From contig LUGG01000003.1 of NCBI GenBank assembly GCA_001683735.1, positions 806,001-870,000 on the forward strand: a stretch of DNA of 64,000 nt, written 5' to 3'. Below, piece by piece: positions 47,368-57,601 of this stretch. The position numbers and the translations under genes were made by a program. The stretch comes from Grifola frondosa (Eukaryota > Basidiomycota > Agaricomycetes > Polyporales > Grifolaceae). Below the pieces are notes generated by a model. The model saw only the letters and a list, made by a program, of their open reading frames with translations, did not search any database and was not told where the DNA came from. The number at the start of each line of letters is the position of its first letter. Position 1 is the stretch's first letter.

Positions 47368-47845
47368 ATGTGCGGCAACGTCCCGCCTGAGGAGTGCTTC
47401 GCGCCGCTGTCGGCGTACGCACGGCGCGTGAGGGAGGTGCAGGAGGAGCTGCGTGATCTCAGCATCCAGGCCACGCAAGTGATCATGACCAGCGACGAAA
47501 CGGATGAGCAGTGGTGGGACGAGGTGCGCGCGCAGGGTAGGCTGAGGACTGACCACAACCGCGAGGGTGCAGGTGAGCAGTTCGGAAACGCCGGGCTTTG
47601 GTGCGTCTTTGTCCGTTCTGCAGCGTTCCCTATATTAATGGTCACCTTCGTTGCTCCGTGGTGAGTATCGCCTGCGTATAAATAGGTATGTGGTCGTCCT
47701 CGACGTGGTAGTGCAGTCGCTTGGCATGGGTTTTGTCGGCGCCGACCGGTCGACGTTGTCTCTCATCTCGTGGAGACGTGTCAGACTGGAATAGCAGTGC
47801 GACAAGGATGCTGATGTGGAGCTCACCGAATGCGGATGATCATAC
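47368..47845 (+). pseudogene. O-fucosyltransferase-like protein fragment (C-terminal part)
   Basis: PPEECFAPLSAYARRVREVQ, QVIMTSDETDEQWWDEVRAQ, then after a break VVVQSLGMGFVGADRSTLSL and SWRRVSDWN. I recall this arrangement from the C-terminal half of Agaricomycete proteins annotated as GDP-fucose O-fucosyltransferase-like; the assignment is from memory. Frame shifts near 47590-47690 and 47790; no start or stop of its own. Confidence 0.5.
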
Positions 47846-48006
47846 CGCGAGCCCGCGCTAAAGATCGTCGAGGGCATGTTCGTGCAGCTCGACGTCATTT
47901 TTCGTTTAATACCCTTCAGGGCTAAGCACTATGCGGGCACTGTGGAGAGTCGGCCATGCCCATCGGGGAAGATGTCTGTTGAGCGGTGCGTAGATAGATT
48001 AGGCGC

Positions 48007-49141
48007 TGATATGACTCGAACGGGATCCGGACTAAAACCTAAATAATAAACCCACACACACACTCTCTCTGTATGCAAGGAGGTCGTAGCACGGATCGGA
48101 AGTTACGAGGTATGTCGCGAGTGGGCCTAACGGCTTCTCGTCTTGGTTCCGAGCTCGAAGTGTGAACACGAATGTAAATACGAAGGGATGGGGAATGGAA
48201 CTCGGAAGAGGAAACGCAAGGATAACTCAGCTCTATTCGCGACGGTGTGTGTCCGGACGCGAGACTTGCACGAACTCCTCGTGCTTCTCGGAAACGCAGT
48301 CGCAGTGCTTCAGAAATGTAGTCGCAGTCGCAGTGTAAAAGCTCAATCGCAAAGGGAAACGCAGTGAAACGCAATCGCAGTATAACTTGGGGTAGACGCA
48401 ATGTGAGACGAGGGTGCGATCCGAAGGCGGTCGCAATGAGTCGCAGTGCTGGAACTGAGCTCTCAACTCGAGGGGAAAACTTGTCTGAATTCAGTAAAGT
48501 AATTACAGGGTATTTATCGACGAGTCCGAGTCCGATTCATGTGAAAAATGACCATGGACGACGCTCGGAAGCCCGAAGTAGACGTAGCCAAATGCGAAGA
48601 AGAGGGTAATGATATGATGAGGAAAGGGATACGGATTGGGATATATTGAGGAGGCAGGGGAGGGACCAAACGTGCATGAGCTCGTACGAAACGTAGCAAC
48701 TGCGGTTGAACTACTAGGTTTGGCCTTATCCGGAAGGGAAATGATTGCGATAGCCTCGGGGGTTGCAGCGCGAATCCGATCGCCAATACGATCTCGCCCT
48801 GGCCATGCGGACATACCTGAAACGGGTCCAAGTCTATCGGGCTATTTCGGAGCGATGCCGAAAGGCCCTGATGTCGTACGATGCGGTCTCCATGCGGATC
48901 CGGCGAGATCGGGCCGTCCGATCGGACTGTCCCGACAGTCTGGCTCGGTCGATCGCAGATGCGTGTAGTGCGCGTGTGCTCAGCGCGAGGATACTCCGGC
49001 GTCTGAGAAGGGCTTCGGCTTGATTAGGAAAGCCGATCCCGATGGTGCGCGCGGTAGGTGGAAGTGCGGGCTCGCGTTCGCATTCGATTGGCCGCAATCG
49101 CGAAGAGAGTCGGAGATGCGGTAGATGTTGCGTGCGTATCA
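48007..49141 (-). repeat. LTR 1 (1,135 bp)
   Basis: Matches 57602-58734 throughout; I see only single-base indels between them (for example TTTGGCC against TTTGCC near 48721, and CGGGGG against CGGGG near 48757). Ends TGATATGAC and GCGTATCA on the plus strand. Bounded internally by a polypurine tract. Confidence 0.88.
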
Positions 49142-49177
49142 TCTCCTCCCCACTAAAATCTGGACCGTTCCTGGTCC
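49142..49177 (-). other. Polypurine tract at the 3' LTR, with adjacent hairpin
   Basis: On the minus strand GATTTTAGTGGGGAGGAGA abuts the TGATA start of the 3' LTR, the expected place for plus-strand priming. The adjoining GGACCGTTCCTGGTCC (49162-49177) can form a 5-bp stem. Confidence 0.7.
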
Positions 49178-49395
49178 TCGTGTAGGGAAGAAGGAAGATC
49201 GCGAGTGGCGGGAATTCGGTTGCGAGAGACATGAGGGCGCGCGGGGAAAGAAGTCGGACATGTGTTGATGGGATACCGATCGCGTGGCGGCCAGAAGGCG
49301 TGCGCTTGTTCCACTTAAACGCGAGGAGCCTTGTATCGCGTTCTCAGGCTCCTTTCTCCCTCTCCTTCTCTCTTTCCACTCCTCTGCTTATTATC

Positions 49396-50325
49396 ATGTC
49401 GTCCTCTCTTCCTGCTGAGGTCCCATTCGACGCGCACGCCGCCTACATGGCTTCGATCCCGCCGAACGCGAGGCATTCTTGGCCGGCTACCGCGAAGAGC
49501 TTGAGGAGGGCGTCCAATTAATCCTGGATGCGCAGACGAAAGGCGACCTCGAGATAGCTGGGCAAGCATTCATGGGGGCAATCGTAAGTTCGTTGGCTGA
49601 TTCTTCTGAGGATACGATGGCGAGTAATCTGTGCAGGGTGACCTTCGTCGTCTCCAAGCTTCCGAGGCTAATGCAATCGCGCGGAGGTGCTGGAGATCGT
49701 TCGCCCCTCCTTCGCCCATATCTGGGACACGTCGTGGATGTCGTGGGGCGCGGAGCTCCTCCCTCAAGCTCCTACGCCAGTTAATCCTGTTCATGCACTT
49801 CGCGCGCGACTCGCTGCGACCAGTGCTTCATTGGTACAGGGATCGGCTTCGCGTTCAGCCTCCGTCCACCCTCCTCCTGCCCTTGATCGTCCGACTGGCT
49901 CCTATACGGGTAAAGGTCGAGCCTGGTGAGGAAGAGCGATCGCTCGCTGAAGCCGCTTCACGCGTCGCGGGCGCCGTGATTGAGCTGACAGATAGCGAGG
50001 CCGATGCGATGGGGGATGATCCCGAGTCCGAGGAGGACGAACTCATGTCCTCGACGCCTCCTGTGACCGCTCCGAACGTTCGTACTAGGAGCGCTACGTC
50101 CGCGAAGACCTCGTGCTCGGCATCGACGAGCTTTCGCGCCTTGAGAGCAGGATGCGCGAGGAAGCAGCTAACGCGGGCGAGGACGTGAGGGGGTGGATCG
50201 CTGCGTCTCGTCCTTCGGACGCTGTCGCTATCGGTGCGTATTCTGCTTTGTCCGCGGAGGTCGCTCGGCAACGCGAGGAGATTGCGAGGCTCACAAAGGA
50301 GCTCGAGGACTTGAGGCGGAAGTAG
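49396..50325 (+). CDS. Antisense accessory ORF of the retrotransposon, spliced, with SUMO-related motifs
   Basis: Starts MSSSLPAEVPFDAHAAYMA. An intron 49584-49636 (GTAAGT...TGCAG) joins FMGAI to GDLRRLQASEANAIAAEVLE in frame. The middle is Ala/Ser/Pro-rich, with IRVKVEPGEEERS (about 49905-49940), a perfect PsiKxE SUMOylation site followed by acidic residues, and AVIELTDSEAD (about 49973-50002), which fits a SUMO-interacting motif. The C-terminus VARQREEIARLTKELEDLRR is a coiled coil; stop at 50323-50325. In this copy single-base indels break the frame (near 49445, 49681, 49890, 50118); at each, unit 2 has a different length. The product has no recognised homologue for me. A conventional intron means the plus strand is transcribed and spliced, independent of gag-pol. 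Confidence 0.7.
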
Positions 50326-50530
50326 GTGACGGAGGGGATGTCTCGTTCGCGGCAGAAATGGACTGCCTGGCTCTTTTCCCTTCGCTGTAGCTGTATCTCC
50401 GCACGATCGCGATGCAATGTATCTCCCTGTATGCGAAGTCATCTTAGTGTGTGTTCGGAAATGAAAATGGCTTTTTTAGACGATGTTCGTATACGATAAA
50501 CTCGAAAAATATCGTCAAAGTATAGCGGTA

Positions 50531-50570
50531 TTTTCCTCCTCCCCACTAAAATCCTGACTGTCCCCAGTCA
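50531..50570 (-). other. Second polypurine-tract-like site with hairpin
   Basis: The minus strand reads GATTTTAGTGGGGAGGAGG, almost identical to the LTR-adjacent tract 1.4 kb away, and is again followed (plus strand) by a short dyad, TGACTGTCCCCAGTCA at 50555-50570. The two tracts bracket the antisense ORF. Confidence 0.65.
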
Positions 50571-50834
50571 ACATTAGAGCGGGTCGGATTCAATCGGATC
50601 AAGTGCGGAGAAGAGAATATATAGAAAGGAAGAAAATTCAAAAACTTAGCGAATATATATATATGGGGAAAGGCTCAGTACATCATCACTGCCTGAAAAC
50701 CCCGAGAAGTCTTGCGCGAACGTCCGAGGAGTATCGCGACTTATGTCGTACTCTATAAAATTATCATATGAGCATAAGGTACAAACGATTGAGTGGAGAG
50801 TGAAATCGAAAACGTGTTCGTGGGTATGCGAGTG

Positions 50835-52929
50835 TTACTCGGATGGAGTATCATCTTCTTCGTCGACTTCCTCTAGTCCTGGGTCATCGGGTATGTCTTC
50901 ATCGTCAACCTTGGGAATTGGATTGAAGGAGTTCGCGAAGTCGTTCATCGTCAATATCGAGGAGTTCGTTCGGGATGACGATCGCTTTGCGAGCGAAGTA
51001 GGGAATGACTCGGAATGCTGCGACTGGTCTGTCAAAGACTGAACTGTCGAGTTCCGAGAGGATGTATGCGCCTCCCTTGTTGCGCGAAACCACTACGAGG
51101 GGTCCTAAGCATCGCGCACGCATCTTGCGATTGAGAGACTTCTCGATCTGCGTGTGTCGCATTAGTACGAGGTCGCCGCGCTTGAAGTCGAAGTCCTTAA
51201 TGGTCCTCGCGTGCTCGCGTTCGAATCGGATTGCAGCTGTTACTCGTGCTTCGTAGACCTTCGATCGGAGGGTTTGGACTTGGTCGAATCGCTTTTGCAA
51301 CGCGATCGCGCGGCGTGCGATAAGGTCAGCAGTCGAGAGGATGGATTCTGGAGCGGGCTGCAAATACGTTGCCTCAGAGATGTCTAGGGGAATGATGGGG
51401 TGGGTGCCTGTGACTGCGAAGTATGGTGAGCAACCCATGCGACGGCGGACGGTGATGCGCTCAGCCCAGAATACTGAAAACACTACTTCTGCCCATCGCT
51501 TCTGATCTCCGTCAGCTGCTTTGAAGAGTGCGCCTCGGATGTCGTAATGCGATCGCTCTACAATGCCATTCGTGCGAGAGTTGTAACCACTGATGCGAAT
51601 GTGATTGATGTGATACTTCTTCGCGAGGTATTCGATGGCTTTGACGAAAGCGGGGCCATTGTCAGTGACAATCTCGCTGAGTGCGCCCCAACGACAGAGG
51701 ATATTCTCGAATACGAAGTCGCCGAGAGTCTTCGAGGTCTCTTTGCGTAGTGCTCGAAACTCGGGATAGAATGTGAGCGAACAACGACCTTGGACGAGGT
51801 AATGATAACCGCCCGATGGTGGGAGGTGCATCGTGTCGAGATGGATTTTTGCGAAGAGTGGTGCGGGGGTCGCGACGACTGGAGGGATTAGGACCTGTCG
51901 CGATTGACGTTGCTGACAGATAAGGCAGGTCTTTACAAACCATGCGACGTCCTGCGCTACGTGCGGCCACCAGAACCGTTCGCATACGGCGGATCGGGTC
52001 GCGTAGGCTCCGCGATGGCCTATATCATCGTGACAAGCCTTGAGTACTCGGAGACGGTCAGAGGTCGCGACTACGAGCTTATGTGCTCCGAGGGGATCGC
52101 GCTTCCAGAGGCGGTGGTCATCGCAGAAGAACCCGACCGCGAACTTGACGAAGGCTTCGTAGTCAGCATCGGAGAAGTGTTGTGGTCGTGCTAGTGTCTG
52201 CTGCCATTCGCGGATAAGTTCTACGCGTGTGTCAAGTGCTCGGGCTTGAATGGAACGTGGAACGATATTGTAGGACTCGGAGTGTGTTTCCTCGTCCGGT
52301 GGGTCTGCGGGAGGTTCGTACTCGCGCTGGGACTCCTGGTCTGCATTGTCCAGAGCGAATGTAGCTACGGTGAATTGTCGCGATGTGCGATTGAGAATTG
52401 GGGGATATAGGAAATGGGGGAAGCCGTGAATGCGATCGATCCAGTCTTCGAAGTCGTCCTCGAGTTCTTCGGTATCACCTGGCTGTCGCGGTCTTCTGGA
52501 GAGTCCGTCGGGTCCGTGGTTGCTACCTGGGACATGAACGAGTTCGAAGTGGAATGTGAGGATAGAAACGATCCATCGATTGATGCTGGCGGAAGGGGAT
52601 ATATCGGGATTGCGAAGCATGCCTTTGATGTATCGTGCGTCAACTTCGACGACGAGATTGCGGACTCCGAGAAGATAGAGGCGAAGGGCTCGCAATGCGT
52701 GGAACAAACCATAGATTTCGAGTTTTGGTTGAGAGAATCGCGACTCGCGATCGTTGAGAGTGATGGATCCGAAGCGACTGTAGTAACGAACTCTCGAATT
52801 TGCTTCATCGCACTGACAGAGATAGAATCCGACCGCTATGTAGGAGGTATCGACTGCGAGGATGACATTCGCGGATGAGTTGTAATTGATTGCACGAAGG
52901 GCGGGAGATTCGATAAGGGCCTGCTTCAA
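50835..52929 (-). CDS. pol: RNase H and integrase
   Basis: RNase H: VILAVDTSYIAVGFYL, then KLEIYGLFHALRALRLYL and VVEVDARYIKG give the D-E-D set. Integrase: zinc-binding HHCC part HDDIGHRGAYATRS...CLICQQRQ; catalytic DDE as HLDTMHLPP, EIVTDNGPAF and NGIVERSHYD; then a GPY/F-like segment CLGPLVVVSRNKGGAYILSE. The C-terminal acidic tail (DDEDIPDDPGLEEVDEEDD) ends at 50835; in this unit one extra base near 50910 takes the main frame to an earlier stop at 50905. No chromodomain. It integrates the cDNA and removes template RNA. Confidence 0.88.
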
Positions 52930-54521
52930 GTCCTCTTGCGCTTGGATCTGCTTCGGACCGAATTCGAAGGGTATACCCTTCCGAGTGAGGTAGACGAGGG
53001 GGTGTGCGCATTTCGCGAAGTTCTTGATAAAGATTCGAACGACTCCAAGAATGCGCGAACTTCAGAGAGGTCCTTGCAGGGCCCCCAGTTCTTGACGACT
53101 GCGACTCGTGAATCTTCGGGTCTGCGTCCTTCATGCGTGCAGCGATGTCCAACCACGACGATTTCTTCGCCGCACAACATGGACTTGACTCCTGAGAAGG
53201 TGCCGTTGCAGTATCGCATTCGCTGTACGACGCGATTGAGGTTATGGAGGTGCTCCCAGACGAATCGTCGGACGCTCGGGTTTTCGCGAATGGTCTCGAA
53301 GGTGCCTTCGGAGAGAAGGTATCGACTCGCAGGGCCTCGGATAGGGACGTCGTCGATGTATGGAATCGTGATGTGTGGAATCTCGGGCTGAAGAATGTGG
53401 GTGACGTCGTCGTGGAAGATGGGGACCGCATTCGTCCAACCCATGGGAAGCGTAACAAGTCGATGCGCGCCGTATGGGGTCTGGAAGGTGGTAAGGTCGC
53501 GCGAGGATTCCGCGATCTCGCGTTCATCATACCCGACGTAGAGATCAAGCATGCCGCCGCACGCTCGCCCTCCGAATTGTTCTGCAAGGTGCTCAGGGAT
53601 TGGTGTAACGCCGGAATGCTGAATTGTAACAGCGTTGAGAGGCTCTAGACTGTGTACGATGCGAAGAGATTTGCCGTCTTTCTTGAGTACGCAGAACCAT
53701 CGCGAGCGATAGGATGAGTTAGAGGGCTCGTAAACGCCAGCCTGTATTTTCTTCCGAATGATCCCGCAGACCTCGTTGTAGATACCTGGTGGAATCGGAA
53801 TGTTCTTCTGTACCCAGGGCTTATGCTCGACGACGGGGAACTCGATTGGGGGGAAGAAGTCGGCTCGGAAACGTCCTCGTTCGGTATCGTTCCATGCGAA
53901 GGCCTCGTTCTGATTACACATGAAGTCGTCGATGAGGTCGAGCTCGGCTGGCCACAGGAATCCGGTGTCGTGTAATTTTCGGAATGCGTCGCGTCGCTCC
54001 TGAGTGTAGCGGCCAGTCGGAGAGAATGGTGGGGGATTAGCATTTAGCGGCGGCATGGATGCGAGTGGATCGCCTTGAATATTTCGAATAATGCGAAACT
54101 TGTCGGGAAGTGTCGCGAGTACCGGTCGGACTTTAAGTGCGACGGGCTTGTACTTCTTCTTGGCCGATACGAATACAGAGGCGGAAAGCGAAGGGAAACG
54201 GGAAAGAAGTCGATTGTCTAAGGAAGGGGAAAGATGCCGAAAACGATAGGAAAATGGAACCGGAAACGGAGGAAGGATAGAAATTTCTTGATAGGCAAGT
54301 GAGGAGTCTATAGTGCGTCGGCTTAAAGGAGGCCGACTGGGTTGTACGGGCGAGGAATCCGAGTCCTTCGCGAATGCGAACTGGCAAGCAGAAAGATAAG
54401 TGGCTTTAATGTTTTCCGAATTAGTTTTCGTTACAAGACGAGAATACGAAAGAATGGCGGGACTAGCGGACTGGGTATCATATTCGATGGTGATGGCCAA
54501 CTCTCCTTGATCGCAAATCAA
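52926..54521 (-). CDS. pol: reverse transcriptase
   Basis: FFPPIEFPVVEHKPWVQKNI, then YEPSNSSYRSRWFCVLKKDG, LRIVHSLEPLNAVTIQHSGV, GGMLDLYVGYDEREI, TPYGAHRLVTLPMGWTNAVP and the YIDD catalytic box (ITIPYIDDVPIRG) form a standard Ty3/gypsy RT palm. The last about 35 residues of this open frame are out of register because of a two-base difference near 53000, where unit 2 differs; the correct continuation reaches the RNase H frame. The N-terminal part up to 54521 is Ser/Pro-rich linker. Confidence 0.88.
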   Translation of the reverse strand: MICDQGELAITIEYDTQSASPAILSYSRLVTKTNSENIKATYLSACQFAFAKDSDSSPVQPSRPPLSRRTIDSSLAYQEISILPPFPVPFSYRFRHLSPSLDNRLLSRFPSLSASVFVSAKKKYKPVALKVRPVLATLPDKFRIIRNIQGDPLASMPPLNANPPPFSPTGRYTQERRDAFRKLHDTGFLWPAELDLIDDFMCNQNEAFAWNDTERGRFRADFFPPIEFPVVEHKPWVQKNIPIPPGIYNEVCGIIRKKIQAGVYEPSNSSYRSRWFCVLKKDGKSLRIVHSLEPLNAVTIQHSGVTPIPEHLAEQFGGRACGGMLDLYVGYDEREIAESSRDLTTFQTPYGAHRLVTLPMGWTNAVPIFHDDVTHILQPEIPHITIPYIDDVPIRGPASRYLLSEGTFETIRENPSVRRFVWEHLHNLNRVVQRMRYCNGTFSGVKSMLCGEEIVVVGHRCTHEGRRPEDSRVAVVKNWGPCKDLSEVRAFLESFESLSRTSRNAHTPSSTSLGRVYPSNSVRSRSKRKRT

Positions 54522-54975
54522 GTCCTCGAGTTCTCCGTAAAATTTACGGCTTGACTGTCATGGTAGTGGTGGTGATCGGGTGGAAACGACTTGCGAATAA
54601 AGCGAGGTGGACCGCGGGGAATCGTCGGGACTGTCGCAGTCTGCAGAGTGTTCGGACAGCGAATCGTGATTGTCTGGTCTTCATTCGCGAAGTTACGAAC
54701 CACGCTCTGCGTTAGAACATCAAAGGGACGTCCGAGGAGAATATCGTATGCGGCTTGTCGGATAACGTGAACCTGGAGATACAAAACGATGTCGGAGACC
54801 TGGAACGAGATATTGCGAACGAGGCCGAGGGACTGATCGACTTCACCGTTGGCGGACTGCATATTGACGCGAATAGAGGGATCGTAAATAAGTCCGAGCG
54901 AGTGGCAAACTTCTTCGGACATGCGATGATTTGCGAGCCTGGATCTATGATACTTTCGACTTCCTCCTTGCTGTC
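54518..54975 (-). CDS. pol/gag: retroviral-type aspartic protease
   Basis: ESIIDPGSQI near 54950 replaces the usual D-T/S-G; it is followed by EEVCHSLGLIYDPSIRVNMQ, a flap-like ANGEVDQSLGL and AYDILLGRPF, the conserved ILGRP-type motif of Ty3/gypsy proteases. The active-site region sits in the frame of the upstream gag ORF and the remainder in the next frame, so either a ribosomal shift or an indel error lies near 54925-54945. Confidence 0.75.
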
Positions 54976-56099
54976 AATGAGACCTTTAATTGATCTAAGA
55001 GCATGCGATTCCTTTGCGACGGTGAGGACCTCGGGTACTTCGCCTGGTCGAAGGCTGCGAAGATAGGTTTCGTAGGGATCGGGGATGACAAGGACTCCCG
55101 GACGCGTCGAACCCCGTTAACGACTAGCTGTGAGACGGGTGGAATCTGCGAAGGCTCGGGTGATTCTACTTCCTCCGCGAGCTCGATGTACGCTCCAGTG
55201 ATGCGATCTGTGGTGCGCTTCGGTGTGACTGCTTCGCGATACTTGGCTCGGACCTCAGGCGAGATCGAGAGTAGCTCTTCTGGGGTAAGTGTAAGCATCG
55301 GGGACTTCATTGAGCGTGCAAAGACATCTTCCGCGATCCTCGGGTCTTGTACCGGTGCCATAGTGCGATACGCGGGCTCTTTGTCCTTGGGTGCTTTGAA
55401 CGGGGCCCCCAGATTCCGATCGTGAGGGGGTGCATAGGTCGCATCTCGAGCTTGCGCATAGGGATGCTGCGGCATCGGATTTGCAGGTGCAGAGTTTACG
55501 ACAGGTTGGGTTGGATTCGGAGCTTTGTTGGGCGGTGCGGCTGGCGCGATTGCAGACGAAGCTGTGGCTGGGACTTGGGATGGTTGCGCTGCAGGCTCGT
55601 GAATTGTCGCAGATGGAATGTGATCGGAAACGTGAGGGGGTGGAGTCGGTGCGCGATAATTTGGGTTCGCAGCTGGCGGACGTGGGGGAGCGCGACGAGG
55701 AACTTCTACTCCGTCGAAGGTCTCCTTGCCTCGACGCAGTGCGAGAATTTCGCGCTCGAGTGCAGCGATACGATCCGTGGTCGCGAGTTGGTACGAGGCT
55801 GTGGTGGTGTTAGCGGTGGTTGGTGCAATTTCCAGTAGCATCTGAGCGGCCGGGGGGTTCGCGTTGGAAGTGAGTTGTCCTTTCGCGAGCTGGTTTGGGT
55901 TACGCGAGTGCCATTCGAGGATGCGCTCGCGCATGGTTGCTCCAGGAATTGTGCGGGGAACAAATGCGCCCGTGGACAATACAACCTTGTTCTCGTAATT
56001 GCGACGGATCCGACCCGCCTCGATGTCCTGCTGCACAAGCGGGCACGTCCCGATAACATGCCCAATGGTACCACAGTAATGACAACCTCCTCCTGCCAT
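54945..56099 (-). CDS. gag: nucleocapsid zinc knuckle and Pro/Ala-rich linker
   Basis: One CCHC zinc knuckle (CHYCGTIGHVIGTC, C-x2-C-x4-H-x4-C) at the start, a coiled segment DRIAALEREILALRRGKE, then about 150 residues rich in Pro and Ala, then SPMLTLTPEELLSISPEVRA, a motif often found before the protease of Agaricomycete gypsy elements. It binds the element RNA. Confidence 0.82.
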   Translation of the reverse strand: MAGGGCHYCGTIGHVIGTCPLVQQDIEAGRIRRNYENKVVLSTGAFVPRTIPGATMRERILEWHSRNPNQLAKGQLTSNANPPAAQMLLEIAPTTANTTTASYQLATTDRIAALEREILALRRGKETFDGVEVPRRAPPRPPAANPNYRAPTPPPHVSDHIPSATIHEPAAQPSQVPATASSAIAPAAPPNKAPNPTQPVVNSAPANPMPQHPYAQARDATYAPPHDRNLGAPFKAPKDKEPAYRTMAPVQDPRIAEDVFARSMKSPMLTLTPEELLSISPEVRAKYREAVTPKRTTDRITGAYIELAEEVESPEPSQIPPVSQLVVNGVRRVRESLSSPIPTKPIFAAFDQAKYPRSSPSQRNRMLLDQLKVSLTARRKSKVS

Positions 56100-56116
56100 A
56101 CCTCCTGGAATTCCTC

Positions 56117-57383
56117 CTACGGTCGCTTGATTTGCGCAGGAGCTTGCTGTGGCTGGTACACGGCTGCGGAGGCTGTGAATGCTTGCGTGATAGATCGCGC
56201 GAACGCCTCGAGGATGGTCGCGATGTCTTCGGACTTGACCGAGGCCTGCGCAGGGGCTGTCGGAGTCGTGTTGGTAGCTGTGGGAGTAGCTGTCGGATCA
56301 TCGACCATAGTGCCGTGGAAGACATATTGCGCGGCGGCGTATTCATCTGCGAGGGGCCAATGGTCTTCGGGATTGTGACGAGGGTTAAGCAGCTGTAGGC
56401 GTGACCTCGATGTCGCGACGTTGCTGAGCAGTGAAAGGTCGAAGGAACATGCGGGATGCCTCGCTTTCGGACATGCGCTTCTTACTGATGAGGAATCGGA
56501 TGATTTTGAAAAGCTCGCGATAGAATTCGCCGACGTCAGCTGCAGTGGAGATCCCTAGTCGCGATCGTTCTCCGACGAGTCGGTCGAGGTCCTGCATCGT
56601 GAACTTGCGATCCTTATCCTCGGTTGGATACATCTTCTTGACTTCATCGCGCCAGTCGGCATAGGTAATGGCTGCGTCTGCGTATGAGGGAAGCTGGTCC
56701 CACATATCCGCGGTGTCGACCGGAACGTAGCGAATCGCGTGCTTCTTCTTTTCGGCTTCCGAGGGTGCATTCGTGAGATTTCCGAAGAGGTACTCTAAGT
56801 CTTCGAAGTATCGTCCGAGCGTGCGCGGCTTGCTCGGCTTGAATGTGGGAGCGGTGTGATGACCGCGAGCAGGCATGTTCGTTGTCATTTTTGCTGCTAA
56901 GATGGGGGCTGGAGGATTCGGAATAGGATTTGATGAGGCGGCTGCCTGTGGAGTCGGATTGCTTGGGGGTACAGACGGGCGTGAGGGAACGCGAATCGGA
57001 ATACGAGAGAAGGTAGGTCGAGTAGGATCAGAAGGCGCTCGGGGACGTCTTGGAACCTGGTCGAGATCGATGAAAGGTGTCTGACTGGGGACGCGATTGG
57101 AAGGCGAAGTAGAAGGGATAAGTTCGGACTCGCGCTCGGGTGCGTGATCAGGTGCAGGGTCAAGGTACTCGAGCGAGGAAGCTGTCGAAGACTCGCGCTT
57201 GACGACGACCTCCTCCTCAACGTCGGGTGGGTGGAAAGAGAGCGAACGACTTCCGATGGGTCTTGGCCTAAACGAAGGCCAGAGGGAAGCGGAAGCAAGG
57301 TCGTGACGACACAGGGTTCGGAGTAGGGGAAAGTGGGGACGGGGGATGTAATGGAGATTCTTCGGGTAACGGGGGAATCCCAA
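56117..57383 (-). CDS. gag: capsid-like domain
   Basis: A Pro/Ser-rich N-terminus is followed by RTLGRYFEDLEYLFGNLTNA, HAIRYVPVDTADMWDQLPSY, ADWRDEVKKMYPTEDKDRKF, AADVGEFYRELFKIIRFLIS and SRMFLRPFTAQQRRDIEV, the helical capsid region of Agaricomycete gypsy Gag proteins. The frame breaks near 56385 (end of the first open stretch) and continues as VKSEDIATILEAFARSITQA to 56117. The true start may be the ATG at 57383 or a later one before the capsid (KMTTNMPARGHH). An upstream VVVKRESS matches a SUMO-site pattern, though such short matches are common. Confidence 0.78.
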
Positions 57384-57582
57384 GATCGGGAGTGGATGAT
57401 CGCGACGTCTCTGTAAGCTCGGTGAGGGGGCTCAACAGAGAGAGAGACACCCTCGACGATTGGTTCGCTATTTTGAAAGGGCTGTATGAGGGACTAGGGA
57501 ACGGGGCTCGGAAACGCAACTAGAAAGACTTGGATCTGAAATAAAACTCCGGGAACCGCGACGAAGGATGCGGAAGAAACCC

Positions 57583-57598
57583 CTCGCGGTGGGCTCCA
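57583..57598 (-). other. Primer-binding site
   Basis: Three bases inside the 5' LTR end (57602), the minus strand reads TGGAGCCCACCGCGAG, starting with TGG, which pairs with the CCA end of a tRNA. Which tRNA is not decided here. Confidence 0.75.
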
Positions 57599-57601
57599 AA
57601 A

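Noticed and set aside
52414..52878. Plus-strand frame of 154 codons inside pol
   Set aside because: Exact antisense of the RNase H region, whose motifs are clear on the minus strand.
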